DNA of 64,000 bases from Candidatus Sumerlaea chitinivorans (GTDB lineage Bacteria; Sumerlaeota; Sumerlaeia; Sumerlaeales; Sumerlaeaceae): NCBI GenBank assembly GCA_003290465.1, contig CP030759.1:248001-312000 (forward strand), written 5' to 3'. The notes under the pieces are model-generated. The model searched no databases. It was not told the DNA's origin and saw only the letters and a program-made list of their open reading frames with translations. Position 1 is the first letter of the stretch, and each line of letters begins with the position of its first letter. Made by a program: the position numbers and the translations under genes. This document shows positions 16,273-25,440 of the stretch, one piece after another.

Positions 16273-19200
16273 ACTCTGGGCGTGGGGGCAGGATCCCCTG
16301 AACCATGGGAAGGGGGACTGGCTGAATAGAGGGGTTGGCTGCGGGCCCCGAAACGCGAAAAGCCATGATCCATCGACCCAAGGTTCGATCGGCAAATCTT
16401 GCGAGTTCGTCAACGATGGGAAGCCCTCCAAGAAGCGTGGATTCGAAAATGTTTAGCCGCACGATTGAATCGATGCTGTGGTTTTGGAGGAAATACTTCC
16501 CGTGCAGTTCAAGCAGCAGGCCTTCTGTTTCCAACGCAACGTGATCGCACGTCAGCACGCCGTCTTTGATTCGGAATTCGGTGTTTGGCTTGGAATTGTA
16601 GACCGATTTTTCAAAGAATCCTCGGCGCGTCTGCGTCAAATTCAGGAATTGAAAGAGACGGAGTATAAAGGGGAGGCGTCCTACTTCTACCTCGTAGAGC
16701 GTCGCCGAGCCGCTGCCCGACAGTCGCGAGGAATCGGCGCGGACTCCTTCAAGCGAAATTCGGGCGGTGATGGTGCCGTTGACAGTGCGCGGATCCGTAA
16801 AGACCCAGCGCATCACAGGAGGGATCTGCACATGCTCGAGATTCACTTGAGCTCCCCAGCGAGGAAAGTTGGCAGGCTCGTCTTTGCGTGAGATAATGTA
16901 ACCTTCTCCTGCCATGATGCCGCCGAATCCCTCGATTCGTACACGGCGAAATTCGGTACGTCGTTCTGGCTCTCCTTGAGTGTAGAAATACGCCACCACC
17001 CCAGTTCCACGCCCAGCTTGGAGGCCTTTGTATGTGACGCGGTTCGCTGAAAACGTACCTTCCAATTCAAAGTGCCTGTGTCCCTGCGGGGGAGGACCAC
17101 CCCGTGGGGCCTCCATGCCCCAGCCCGTCAACCAAGTGTCGAGCTTGGCTTCGCCCTCGGTTTCAGCACGAAAGATAATTTTCGGGAGGTTGCCCGGCAC
17201 AAATGTAATTGTTCCGCTGACACGGCAATTCTTTGTGTCTGCCATGTCACATGTCGCCGGCTGCCCCTCCGGTACAAGCAAAGTGATGCCGTCCAAAATG
17301 CCCGTTCCTCGAAAGTTTGCGAGCTCAGCGCGTGGGACCGAAAGACCGTAGGGGAGTGTTCGAGCCGGAGGCATGGAACGATGGCGGATCGTTGCCCCGC
17401 GCTCGTTGTTGCCTACTGTTACAGTGCCTTTGAGTTGAAAGGTTCCATCTTGAAATGCGGAACTGATCCGACGGGGAAGTTCCGTGAGGCTCGCCACGGG
17501 TCGAAGCGAGTTGCTCGCTGTGGCCTGCCCCGCGCTCGGCGTCATAAGCTGAATTCGCACGTCTCCTTGCGCCGGACCTGCCAGCTCATACCACCGCGCG
17601 ATTTTCGGAGAAATGCGCATCAACGTCTCTAAGTCAAAACTTGAGCGAGCTGCGATCGTCACCTGTTTCGCGTCGGCGCTAAAGTCCGCCGTAAGGGGAG
17701 TTCCGTTGACCTCGGCGGCTACTTTTGAAATCTCAAGATTGCCCGTAGTGCTCTGGTAACGTAGTTGCGCATTTGCTCGGCGGATATCCGCGTCCACAAC
17801 ATCGTTGCGGAGGCTAAATCCTGCGTTTGCCACTGTACCCTCGACACTAAACGATGATTTGGGAATATCCGTCAGGGGAATGGCAAACCGCAGACGAGCT
17901 TCTGCGGCTCCTGTTACATTGCTCGCCGGCAAAGGACGTTGGGAGTTGCGCGAGAGGTACCCGACCAGCTCCGCCAATTCAAGTTTCACAGTCGCTGTTC
18001 CAGTCGCCACGGCGTTCTCCCAAAAGCCACCCGTGCCGCTGATCATCCCCTCGATGTCGATGTGGTTATGGTCGAGCCTTCCCTGAAGGCGGTTAATTCG
18101 CAGCGTTTCGTTCTCGAAGGTAACGGAACCGTTGACCTCTCGAATGGGCGCCGGTAGCCGCGGATGGCTCACGGCAACTTGGCGAAATTGCATGTTCCCG
18201 CGAAGGCGTGGGGGCTGGGTTAGCTTGCGATCGCTCAAGTCCACCACCTGTTCATAGTCACCTTGGCTTTCCAGCAGCCCCTCGATCAGTGTGAGCTCAT
18301 CCAGTAACAAACCGCGACGCAGCGGAGGCACGGTACGCGCGACGGTCGCAAGGTCGGCCAACGAAGATTTCAGGTGCCAATTCAGACGTATAACTCCAGA
18401 GCGCGACGTGAGGAGATCTCCTTGGAAATCGCCTTCCGCACGGATCGTACTTTCCTTGAGTGATGCAGCGAGCTGGCGTAGGACTACGCGCTGAGGCTCA
18501 AACGAAAGCTCTCCGCCCACCTCGCGTAGTGGATCTCTTAGCCCATCGAGAGCTACCGTTGCGCTTGTGACACGTACGGTCCCCAGAAGCGAATGAATCC
18601 TCTCGGGGGTTCCCGCAAACGCAATTTGCCCTCGCAAACCATCTGGTGGGAGATCAAACGATGCATGCTGTTGTGAGGCAAAGGCTGCAAGGATCTGGGC
18701 CCATGAACCTCCGAATCGCTCAAATCGAACACCTAAATCATAAGCGAGTGGAGATAGGCCGATCCGCCCACTAAGTTCAACCGCAGCGTTCGGGCTCTGC
18801 AGATTGAGGCGTTCGATTTCGATTTCTTTCGATGATTGGGTGAGTCGCAACGCCCACGAGAAGTCCAATGCTTGGTCTGAAAACTGGAGTTTGCGGGTTG
18901 GGAGACTCACATAGAGAGTTTGCGCCGTTGCGCCCCCAAAACACCGAAGTTCTTGCTCCTCACGCAGAACGCGCAAATTCAAGCTAACCTGCTCAGCAGT
19001 CGCTCTTAGGGGGGGCATCGGAATGAGTACGTTCTGAACCGCTAACTGCGGCATGATGAGTTCAGCCCGGAGGTCATCCGATCCCAAAATGCTCAGGCTC
19101 ATCTGGAAGGGAGTGCTGGCGTGGCCAAGTTCCACGATTCCCTCGGCACGGCCATCGTAACGCTTCTCATCAGCTGCACGTACTCTCAGATTCGTAAGGG

Positions 19201-19807
19201 ACAAGGTCACGCTGGTGGGAGAGAACTCCTTGCCTCGCGGGCGCGAGGGCAAAGCAATCACTGCGGTCTCCTTGCGGATCAGCCGCACCGAAGCGTCACG
19301 GATTTCAACAGCTTGAATGGGAGGGACCCGTTCTCCAGTACGGACCTGATTCTCCGCTTGGATTCGCTCGAGCAATGAGCGGAAGGGGGGCGCCAATTGC
19401 AGGCCGTGCTCATCATAGATAAACTCAAGGGGCGATGGACTTTCAATTGTGATGGTCCCGATGATTTTGCGTGAGAGTCCGACCAGCGCGAACGGGTTGA
19501 GCTGAATCGAGACGCGTTCGGCGCTCACAATGGGTGCTGCTTGCTCAGCATCGGCAAGCAACATGGGCCTGCGCACGACGCACTTAAGTTGACCCAGAAA
19601 GAAACCAGCGGATTCGAATTCCAGTTTGGCGTGTGTGGCAAGTTCGACTTGAGTGCGTAGTTTCTCCGTGAGCCACTGCGCCTCGAGGGGCACGTTGTAG
19701 ACTAAAATGAGGAGGGCGGCTGCGATGGAAATGCCCAGCAAGGAAACACGCCAGATCCAAATTCTGAGTTTTGAGCGGTTGCGCGATGGCTTCTTGCGCG
19801 GTGGCAC
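16271..19807 (-). CDS. AsmA/YhdP-like large envelope protein
   Basis: A 1178-residue protein with a basic N-terminus (PPRKKPSRNRSKLR), one membrane helix (IWRVSLLGISIAAALLILVY) and then a very long beta-rich region made of repeated amphipathic strands, the build of AsmA, YhdP and TamB proteins, which bridge inner and outer membrane and carry lipids. The C-terminus (ISLEGVRADSSRLSGSGSA, VGRLPFILRLFQFLNLTQT, then a late GGLPIVDELARFADRTLG stretch) matches the AsmA-like C-terminal domain best. No signal cleavage site, so it is anchored and periplasmic. GTG start with AGGAA upstream. Lipid-transport function is inferred from family. Confidence 0.75.
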   Translation of the reverse strand: MPPRKKPSRNRSKLRIWIWRVSLLGISIAAALLILVYNVPLEAQWLTEKLRTQVELATHAKLEFESAGFFLGQLKCVVRRPMLLADAEQAAPIVSAERVSIQLNPFALVGLSRKIIGTITIESPSPLEFIYDEHGLQLAPPFRSLLERIQAENQVRTGERVPPIQAVEIRDASVRLIRKETAVIALPSRPRGKEFSPTSVTLSLTNLRVRAADEKRYDGRAEGIVELGHASTPFQMSLSILGSDDLRAELIMPQLAVQNVLIPMPPLRATAEQVSLNLRVLREEQELRCFGGATAQTLYVSLPTRKLQFSDQALDFSWALRLTQSSKEIEIERLNLQSPNAAVELSGRIGLSPLAYDLGVRFERFGGSWAQILAAFASQQHASFDLPPDGLRGQIAFAGTPERIHSLLGTVRVTSATVALDGLRDPLREVGGELSFEPQRVVLRQLAASLKESTIRAEGDFQGDLLTSRSGVIRLNWHLKSSLADLATVARTVPPLRRGLLLDELTLIEGLLESQGDYEQVVDLSDRKLTQPPRLRGNMQFRQVAVSHPRLPAPIREVNGSVTFENETLRINRLQGRLDHNHIDIEGMISGTGGFWENAVATGTATVKLELAELVGYLSRNSQRPLPASNVTGAAEARLRFAIPLTDIPKSSFSVEGTVANAGFSLRNDVVDADIRRANAQLRYQSTTGNLEISKVAAEVNGTPLTADFSADAKQVTIAARSSFDLETLMRISPKIARWYELAGPAQGDVRIQLMTPSAGQATASNSLRPVASLTELPRRISSAFQDGTFQLKGTVTVGNNERGATIRHRSMPPARTLPYGLSVPRAELANFRGTGILDGITLLVPEGQPATCDMADTKNCRVSGTITFVPGNLPKIIFRAETEGEAKLDTWLTGWGMEAPRGGPPPQGHRHFELEGTFSANRVTYKGLQAGRGTGVVAYFYTQGEPERRTEFRRVRIEGFGGIMAGEGYIISRKDEPANFPRWGAQVNLEHVQIPPVMRWVFTDPRTVNGTITARISLEGVRADSSRLSGSGSATLYEVEVGRLPFILRLFQFLNLTQTRRGFFEKSVYNSKPNTEFRIKDGVLTCDHVALETEGLLLELHGKYFLQNHSIDSIVRLNIFESTLLGGLPIVDELARFADRTLGRWIMAFRVSGPAANPSIQPVPLPMVQGILPPRPE

Positions 19808-19960
19808 GGCTGGCGAGTTCCTAACTATGATAACTCAGCGTCTTGGGTAACTTGCGGCACGGTACCGCAGTTGGTCGGCCGATGTAGCTCTGCGACACAA
19901 AACCTCGGCATCATCCGTGGCTTGCATTCCTCCGCAGCGTTCCAAGAGAATACTTGTGTT

Positions 19961-20599
19961 ATGGTCATCACCGGTTTCAAGGCTGGAAAACGCAAGAGCG
20001 ATCCTTTCACCGTCGAACTCTCTACGGGAGACACCTTCCAATTAGACGCCGAATTAATCGTTCGGTTCCAGCTCAAAAAAGGAATGGAGCTGAATACCGA
20101 TTTTCGGCAAAGACTTGAAGAAGAGCAGGCCACGCTGTTGGCGCGCCGTCGGTTGGTGCGGTATTTGTCAGGTCGGCGAAAAACCAAAAAAGAAGCCGAA
20201 GAGTATCTACGCAGATTGGGATTCAAGGACCGCGCAGTTGCCGCTGCAATCCAAGGGGCCACGGAGTTAGGGTTGCTCAACGATGAAAGCTATGCGATCG
20301 CATATCGGCGTACGCAGGAGCGCATTTCGGCAAAAGGCTACCGCGCCATTGAGCACGAACTCATCGCAAGAGGCGTTGCACCCAGCGTTGCCCGCAAGGC
20401 CATTGCGGATGCCACTTCGCGTGAATACCAGCTGCAACTCGCGAACCAACTTGCAGAAAAACGGAGGCGTGCACTGGCCGATCTTGACCCTATGAAAGGG
20501 CGTCAGCGGCTGAGCAACTTTCTTCTGCGTCGCGGGTTCGATGCTGAGGTCGTCTCAGAAGTTGTGCGAAAGTTTTACGGGGATTCAGAAAACGATTGA
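19961..20599 (+). CDS. recX: Regulatory protein RecX
   Basis: A 212-residue protein with the helical-repeat build of RecX, which binds the RecA filament groove and limits recombination. Landmarks: ARRRLVRYLSGRRKTKKEAE, EYLRRLGF, AIQGATELGLLNDESYAIAY, RRTQERISAKGYRAIEHEL, ARGVAPSVARKAI and a last repeat RLSNFLLRRGFDAEVVSEVV. The first 60 residues (ITGFKAGKRKSDPFTVELS) form an extra beta-strand region seen in some RecX proteins. ATG 19961 begins at the family start; the open frame further upstream lacks homology. No recA is adjacent. Confidence 0.85.
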   Translation: MVITGFKAGKRKSDPFTVELSTGDTFQLDAELIVRFQLKKGMELNTDFRQRLEEEQATLLARRRLVRYLSGRRKTKKEAEEYLRRLGFKDRAVAAAIQGATELGLLNDESYAIAYRRTQERISAKGYRAIEHELIARGVAPSVARKAIADATSREYQLQLANQLAEKRRRALADLDPMKGRQRLSNFLLRRGFDAEVVSEVVRKFYGDSEND

Positions 20600-20728
20600 A
20601 AACCGTAGGTTGACGAAGGCGAACAAAACATCACACATTCGTTAGATTGTGCTGCGGGCACGGCTTGTAACAGCCCGCAACGGACAGCGGTGCCAAAATG
20701 CTAAATTGTTATCAGAGGGACAGACGCG

Positions 20729-21970
20729 ATGCGAGCGGAAGATCTACGAGGTAAAACGATTGCTTTTGCGGCTTCAGGCGGATTGGACAGTTGCACTATC
20801 ACCCGCTGGCTGGCTGATCAGGGGGTGAAGGTGGTGTGTGTGACTTTGGATCTTGGCCAGCCCGATGATCCGGATCTTGAAGCCGTACGTCAGCGAATGC
20901 TGGCGTCAGGGGCCGCCGAAGCGCACGTACTGGACGGCCGTGAAGCTCTGGCTCGCGAGGGCATGAAGGTCATCCATGCACAAGCAAAATATGAAGGTGA
21001 CTATTGGAACACGACCGGCATTGCTCGCCACGTCACCACTCGCATCATTCTGGATTTCATGCGCCAGCGTGGGATTACCGTTCTTAGCCATGGTGCAACA
21101 GGTCGCGGCAACGACCAAGTCCGCTTTCAAATTGTCACCAACATGCTTGAGCCAGACTTTCAGGTCTATGCCCCATGGCGAGATGAGTCGTTCCTGCATG
21201 CCTTTGGTGGGCGAAAAGAGATGATTGATTTTTGCCTCGAGCGCGGCATCCCCATCAAGGCCTCTCACGATAAGCCCTATAGCACCGACGCAAATTTGCT
21301 TGGTTTGACTCATGAAGCGGGAAAACTCGAATCGCTGAAAGAAGGAGCCTTCAGCATCGATCCGGAATTTGGGGTGCTTCCCACGCAGGCGCCCGATACG
21401 CCGGAGCGCTTTGTCGTCCGGTTCGAACAGGGCATGCCCGTTGCGGTGAATGGAAAACCTGTCAGCATCCTTGAGGCATTCCAAGAGGCAAATGCCGCTG
21501 GCGGCCGGAATGGCGTGGGAATTGCCTTGCACCTTGTGGAAAACCGCTTTGTAGGGATCAAATCGCGCGGAGTTTATGAAACCCCTGCCATGGCAGTGTT
21601 GGGCCGTGCCTACGAGTATCTTCTCCAACTCATCTTGGACCGGCGTGCGCGGCGACTCTTCACAACGTTGTCGGAGTACCTCGCGGAGCAGATCTATCAA
21701 GGGTATTGGTTTGATACCGGCTCAGCGGCAGCAAAGGAAGCCGTAGCGGCGTTCACCCAATTTGCCACCGGAACCATCGCCCTCGACCTCTACAAAGGGA
21801 ACGCGATTTTTGCTTATGCTGAAGATGTTCCGCATTGTGTTTACTCGGAGACCGCCGCATCCATGGAGAAGGTCGGGGAATTTAACCACGCCGACTCGGA
21901 AGGCTTCCTGAATGTGTTGGGTGTCTCGGCGCGAATTCTTGCTCGTGCGGGGCAGGTCAACCGTCAGTAG
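20729..21970 (+). CDS. argG: Argininosuccinate synthase
   Basis: A 413-residue enzyme joining citrulline and aspartate with ATP in arginine synthesis. The P-loop-like AFAASGGLDSCTITRWL binds ATP; LSHGATGRGNDQVRF is the citrulline/aspartate motif; KPYSTDANLLGLTHEAG, GVYETPAMAVLGRAYEYL and WFDTGSAAAKEAV follow in family order. GAGGGA lies before the ATG. No other arg genes are beside it. Its stop overlaps the convergent TIGR02757 gene by 7 bases. Some divergence from the common AASGGLDTS and GKGNDQVRFE forms (LDSC, GRGNDQVRFQ) suggests the less common subclass. Confidence 0.92.
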   Translation: MRAEDLRGKTIAFAASGGLDSCTITRWLADQGVKVVCVTLDLGQPDDPDLEAVRQRMLASGAAEAHVLDGREALAREGMKVIHAQAKYEGDYWNTTGIARHVTTRIILDFMRQRGITVLSHGATGRGNDQVRFQIVTNMLEPDFQVYAPWRDESFLHAFGGRKEMIDFCLERGIPIKASHDKPYSTDANLLGLTHEAGKLESLKEGAFSIDPEFGVLPTQAPDTPERFVVRFEQGMPVAVNGKPVSILEAFQEANAAGGRNGVGIALHLVENRFVGIKSRGVYETPAMAVLGRAYEYLLQLILDRRARRLFTTLSEYLAEQIYQGYWFDTGSAAAKEAVAAFTQFATGTIALDLYKGNAIFAYAEDVPHCVYSETAASMEKVGEFNHADSEGFLNVLGVSARILARAGQVNRQ

Positions 21971-22878
21971 GCGCGGTTCAGACTTCTCTGCTGCCGCGTG
22001 AGCGCCCCACAGAGCTTGCACACGGGCTTGAGCTCGCAAGCGGCACATGCCCGCAGGCTTGGCTGTGTTGGGCATTCTTGCAGAATCCCAAGGTGACACA
22101 GCGCAAAATCATAGCGCGTGGGATCGTGCGGAGAAATCTGCCGGAACGCCTCGGTGACTTTTCGTGCTGCTTTCAATGAGGCGCTGGAACCTTCCAAAAG
22201 TCCGAGGTTGGCGGTAATCCGCCGGATGTGGCTATCGAGCGGCATGAGGAGCTTGCTTGGCGAAACGCTTGGCCATAGGCCAAGATCAATGCCGTCTCGT
22301 GGGCGCACAACCCACCGGAGAAAAAGAAACCAACGCTTGCATGCACTCCCGGCTGCCGGGCGTGGTACAAGATGCTTAAAGGAGTGTTTCGCAAGGATGC
22401 GCTCCTTGTTGTAACCTCGGGGCAGCGGTTCGTCCAACAGGCGTCCGACAAAGCGATCTAATGCTGGCGCCAAGTCCACGTCGCGCTCATCCACACACTC
22501 CCGAAACCTTGCTTCAAGGGAGGCCTTCCTGGTGAAGCGATGGAGCAAGGCGCACATGGCCGCAAGGTCCTCTCCCTCCGTGAAGCGATGCTTGAAATCC
22601 TCAAGCCGGCGGATTGCATCCCGTGGCTGAAAATCGCGGACAAACGCCGCCGGTTGCCAGTCCATGCGTTCGTACAAGTCTCGAAGGTCTTTGAGGATTT
22701 GCCCGACCTGTCCGTAAGCTAAGAGGGCTGCGAAAAGGGCCGCGACCTCCTGATCTTCGGGCGTGGAGAATTCGTGCACGAGTGCCAGTGGATCCGCGTA
22801 AAGGAATCGTGGATGATGGTAGCTCGCGTAGATGCGCTCAAGGTACTCAGTCAGGTCCTGCTGCCTAAATGGGTTCAT
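21964..22878 (-). CDS. TIGR02757 (DUF2400) family protein with a Cys cluster
   Basis: A 304-residue cytoplasmic protein of the TIGR02757/DUF2400 family. Landmarks: HHPRFLYADPLALVHEF, EVAALFAALLAYGQVGQI, KHLVPRPAAGSACKRWFLFL, LGLWPSVSPSKLLMPLDSH and RYDFALCHLGI. These regions recall the helix-rich HhH-GPD DNA glycosylase fold. The C-terminus carries C-x8-C-x2-C-x5-C (CPTQPSLRAC, AAC, ELKPVC), close to the iron-sulfur loop of endonuclease III and MutY. It follows htpX by 34 bases on the same strand, so lemA-htpX-this gene look like one operon. Family assignment is fairly sure; DNA-repair function is inference. Confidence 0.78.
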   Translation of the reverse strand: MNPFRQQDLTEYLERIYASYHHPRFLYADPLALVHEFSTPEDQEVAALFAALLAYGQVGQILKDLRDLYERMDWQPAAFVRDFQPRDAIRRLEDFKHRFTEGEDLAAMCALLHRFTRKASLEARFRECVDERDVDLAPALDRFVGRLLDEPLPRGYNKERILAKHSFKHLVPRPAAGSACKRWFLFLRWVVRPRDGIDLGLWPSVSPSKLLMPLDSHIRRITANLGLLEGSSASLKAARKVTEAFRQISPHDPTRYDFALCHLGILQECPTQPSLRACAACELKPVCKLCGALTRQQRSLNRAY

Positions 22879-22912
22879 TCGCCCTCAAAATACCGCGGCT
22901 GAGCGATGTTGC

Positions 22913-23938
22913 TCATGCCCGCGCGGACTCTGAATGCATTTGAGCTTCGCGCATGAGGGCGGATCGGTGCAACACCGAACGGCCAATCACACTTCGTGCG
23001 GCTTGTTCGTAGGCCGTAAAGGTCCCACCGGCCATGCGGCGCAGAATTTCGATACGCTTTTCGGTCGGTGGATGAGTCGAGAAGATGCTGTCGGCGCCTT
23101 CAACGGCAAGTGGGTTAATGATGAACATGGGAGCTGCTGCGCGGTTGACAGCGGTCATTTCGGCCGCTTGGGCTTCTATTTTCTCAAGCGCTGACGCTAA
23201 TCCCTCTGGGTAACGCGTGTAGACGGCCGCACACGCGTCGGCAAGATATTCGCGCCTTCGGGAGCTGGCGAAATAAATGATTTGGGCAAGAATTGGGGCG
23301 AGCAAGCTCACGAGTAAGGCGATCAAAAGTGCAATCGTAACGGCCTGGTTTCCTTGTTTTCTGTCTCTATCCGTGTTACTGCTAACCGACTGGAACCGAA
23401 CTAACCGCCATGTCAGATCAGCCATGACAACGATCGCGCCGAGCATTACGGCCATCAGTGTCATGAATCTCGTGTCTTGATTCTTGATGTGTGCTACTTC
23501 ATGGGCAACCACTCCTTGCAGCTCGTCACGCGTTAGAAGATCCAGGAGTCCCGCAGTGACAGCAATTCCCGCCTTCTCTGGGCTTCGACCAAAAGCAAAG
23601 GCGTTGGGTGCCCACTCATTGATGATGTAAACGTCAGGTACTTTCGGTAAGCCGGCCGCGATACTCATTTCCTCTACCACGTTGTGGAGAATGGGAAGAT
23701 CCTCGCGGCTGAGTTTGCGTGCGTCCATGTTCGCAAAAACGACCGCTGTCGGGGACGCAGCATAAATGAGGTAAAGTATCAGAAAAATGAGAGTCCCTAT
23801 TCCCAACCCAATATGCATCCCTTCTTCAGTAGGGACGATCGCAAAGCCAAGCGCGGCACTCGTGCCCGCGAACAGCACAAACATAAACAGGATTAAGACA
23901 ACGGATCGTCTTCTATTGGATCGGATTTGCTCCCACAT
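22913..23938 (-). CDS. htpX: HtpX-like M48 zinc metalloprotease
   Basis: A 341-residue inner-membrane protease of the M48B family, which degrades misfolded membrane proteins. Two N-terminal membrane helices are followed by VYIINEWAPNAFAFGRSPEK and GVVAHEVAHIKNQDTRFMTL, whose HEVAH motif binds zinc. Two further hydrophobic helices and RRREYLADACAAVYTRYPEG supply the third (glutamate) ligand; FSTHPPTEKRIEIL closes the domain. AGGAA precedes the ATG. It directly follows lemA, the usual partner of htpX in many bacteria. Confidence 0.92.
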   Translation of the reverse strand: MWEQIRSNRRRSVVLILFMFVLFAGTSAALGFAIVPTEEGMHIGLGIGTLIFLILYLIYAASPTAVVFANMDARKLSREDLPILHNVVEEMSIAAGLPKVPDVYIINEWAPNAFAFGRSPEKAGIAVTAGLLDLLTRDELQGVVAHEVAHIKNQDTRFMTLMAVMLGAIVVMADLTWRLVRFQSVSSNTDRDRKQGNQAVTIALLIALLVSLLAPILAQIIYFASSRRREYLADACAAVYTRYPEGLASALEKIEAQAAEMTAVNRAAAPMFIINPLAVEGADSIFSTHPPTEKRIEILRRMAGGTFTAYEQAARSVIGRSVLHRSALMREAQMHSESARA

Positions 23939-24042
23939 TGGATGCGTTCCTCACGGAGACAAAGACGACGTTCTTCTCCGGCACAGGCTGCACTTTGCCC
24001 ATTGCCGCGAAATGTACCCCACGCTAATGCAAATTGGATGGC

Positions 24043-24597
24043 TCAGAAACTTACTTTTGGTGCTTCTCGCACGGCCGCTTCCTGCACTTCGAAGAATTCC
24101 TTCTTGGTAAACGCAAAGATTCCCGCGATGATATTGGTCGGGAACTGTTGGATTCGTGCATTATACCTCATGACCGAGTCGTTGTAGTACTGTCGGGCAA
24201 AGGCGATTTTGTTCTCGGTGGAAGCCAGTTCTTCCTGCAGTTGCAGAAAGTTCTCGTTGGCTTTCAGATTGGGATACGCTTCGGCCAATGCGAACAAGGA
24301 CTTGAGGGTCCCAGTTAGAATGTTCTCTGCTTCAGCCTTCTCGGCGACTCCTGTAGCTTGCATGGCCATTGCGCGGGCCTGAATGACTTTTTCCAAAGTC
24401 TGTCGCTCGTGGGCCGCATAGCCTTTGACCGTTTCCACCAAGTTGGGAATGAGGTCATAGCGGCGCCTAAGCTGCACATCAATTTGGGCCCATGCGTTTT
24501 CCACTTCTGTCCGCATGGCAATAAGCGAGTTGTACGTCCCAATGACCCAGAACAGGATGATTAGCAAAAGGACCAGCACAACAATCAGAGCTGTCAT
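24043..24597 (-). CDS. lemA: LemA family protein
   Basis: A 184-residue protein with one N-terminal membrane helix ([18 protein letters not shown]) and an amphipathic helical bundle. Family signatures are [39 protein letters not shown], split as [20 protein letters not shown] here, then [20 protein letters not shown] and [12 protein letters not shown]. LemA proteins are surface or periplasm-facing four-helix proteins of unclear role, often with HtpX. SD GAGGAGA sits before the ATG. The htpX gene follows after 104 bases. Confidence 0.92.
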   Translation of the reverse strand: MTALIVVLVLLLIILFWVIGTYNSLIAMRTEVENAWAQIDVQLRRRYDLIPNLVETVKGYAAHERQTLEKVIQARAMAMQATGVAEKAEAENILTGTLKSLFALAEAYPNLKANENFLQLQEELASTENKIAFARQYYNDSVMRYNARIQQFPTNIIAGIFAFTKKEFFEVQEAAVREAPKVSF

Positions 24598-24816
24598 GCC
24601 ACTTCTCCTCGTCTTCTTAGAATCTCCCGGTTCTGAGGCAAATCTTCACGACCCCATCTTTGCCCTTCGCCCCAGGTATGTACGTCTCGAATTTACTATT
24701 ACCGCCTTACTGCCTGTCACGTCTTTTTTGTATCTTAACAATACGCAGGTAACCAGATTTGGCTTGTCCCCACATCAGCCGCACAGCTATTATTTGAAGG
24801 TGGAGGTGATTGGGCC

Positions 24817-25416
24817 ATGCGACCACCCTTATGGAACACGGGCTCTTGTCCTCGCAACCCCTTTGAGCGCTACGCTCCTGTCTGGCTCATTCTCGCAATG
24901 CTCTCGATTCCGTTTCTTGCGCACACAACGACTGTTCCGTTAGGAGGGAAAATCGTGAAATTCGAACTCACGAGCACGGCATTTCGTGCGGGCGAAATGA
25001 TTCCGTCGAAATACACTTGCGATGGACCGGATGTGTCCCCGCCCTTGGCTTGGACTGGCGTGCCTCAAGGCACACAAAGTTTGGCTCTGATCGTGGATGA
25101 TCCTGATGCGCCGCGCGGAACATGGGTACATTGGGTGCTTTACGACATTCCTGCTCAGGAGTCGTCGTTGCCGGAAGCGGTACCGCCAGATCCTCAGCTC
25201 AAAAATGGGGCGCGAAACGGGAAGAACGATTTTCAGCGCCTTGGATATGGGGGGCCTTGCCCACCGAGCGGCACCCATCGGTACTTCTTCAAACTCTACG
25301 CACTTGATAAGAAATTGGGCTTGCCGTCAGGAGCGACGAAAGCAGAGGTGCTGAAGGCCATGGAGGGACACATCCTCGGCCAAGCAGAACTCATGGGCAC
25401 CTACAAGCGTCGCTAA
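24817..25416 (+). CDS. YbhB/YbcL-type PEBP protein
   Basis: A phosphatidylethanolamine-binding-like protein; 199 residues from ATG 24817, or 153 from an in-frame GTG at 24955. Family motifs: IPSKYTCDGPDVSPPLAW, ALIVDDPDAPRGTWVHWVLY with the conserved DDPDAP and HW pocket residues, and GPCPPSGTHRYFFKLYALD. The long form has a signal-peptide-like N-terminus (APVWLILAMLSIPFLA) and a good SD (GGAGGTGAT, 7 bases before ATG). The short form has another strong SD (TTAGGAGGG) before GTG. Both are plausible: one secreted, one cytoplasmic. The ligand is unknown. Confidence 0.8.
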   Translation: MRPPLWNTGSCPRNPFERYAPVWLILAMLSIPFLAHTTTVPLGGKIVKFELTSTAFRAGEMIPSKYTCDGPDVSPPLAWTGVPQGTQSLALIVDDPDAPRGTWVHWVLYDIPAQESSLPEAVPPDPQLKNGARNGKNDFQRLGYGGPCPPSGTHRYFFKLYALDKKLGLPSGATKAEVLKAMEGHILGQAELMGTYKRR

Positions 25417-25440
25417 AGGATGAGGCAACGAGCTCAGTGA

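Noticed and set aside
15103-16329. 408-codon open frame on the plus strand
   Set aside because: It lies antisense to the FAD-dependent gene, whose Rossmann and FAD motifs are clear; the plus-strand product shows no domain.
20906-21700. 264-codon open frame on the minus strand
   Set aside because: Antisense to argG, a clear family member.
24515-24943. 142-codon plus-strand frame over the lemA start
   Set aside because: Overlaps lemA antisense and the PEBP N-terminus in another frame; no domain.
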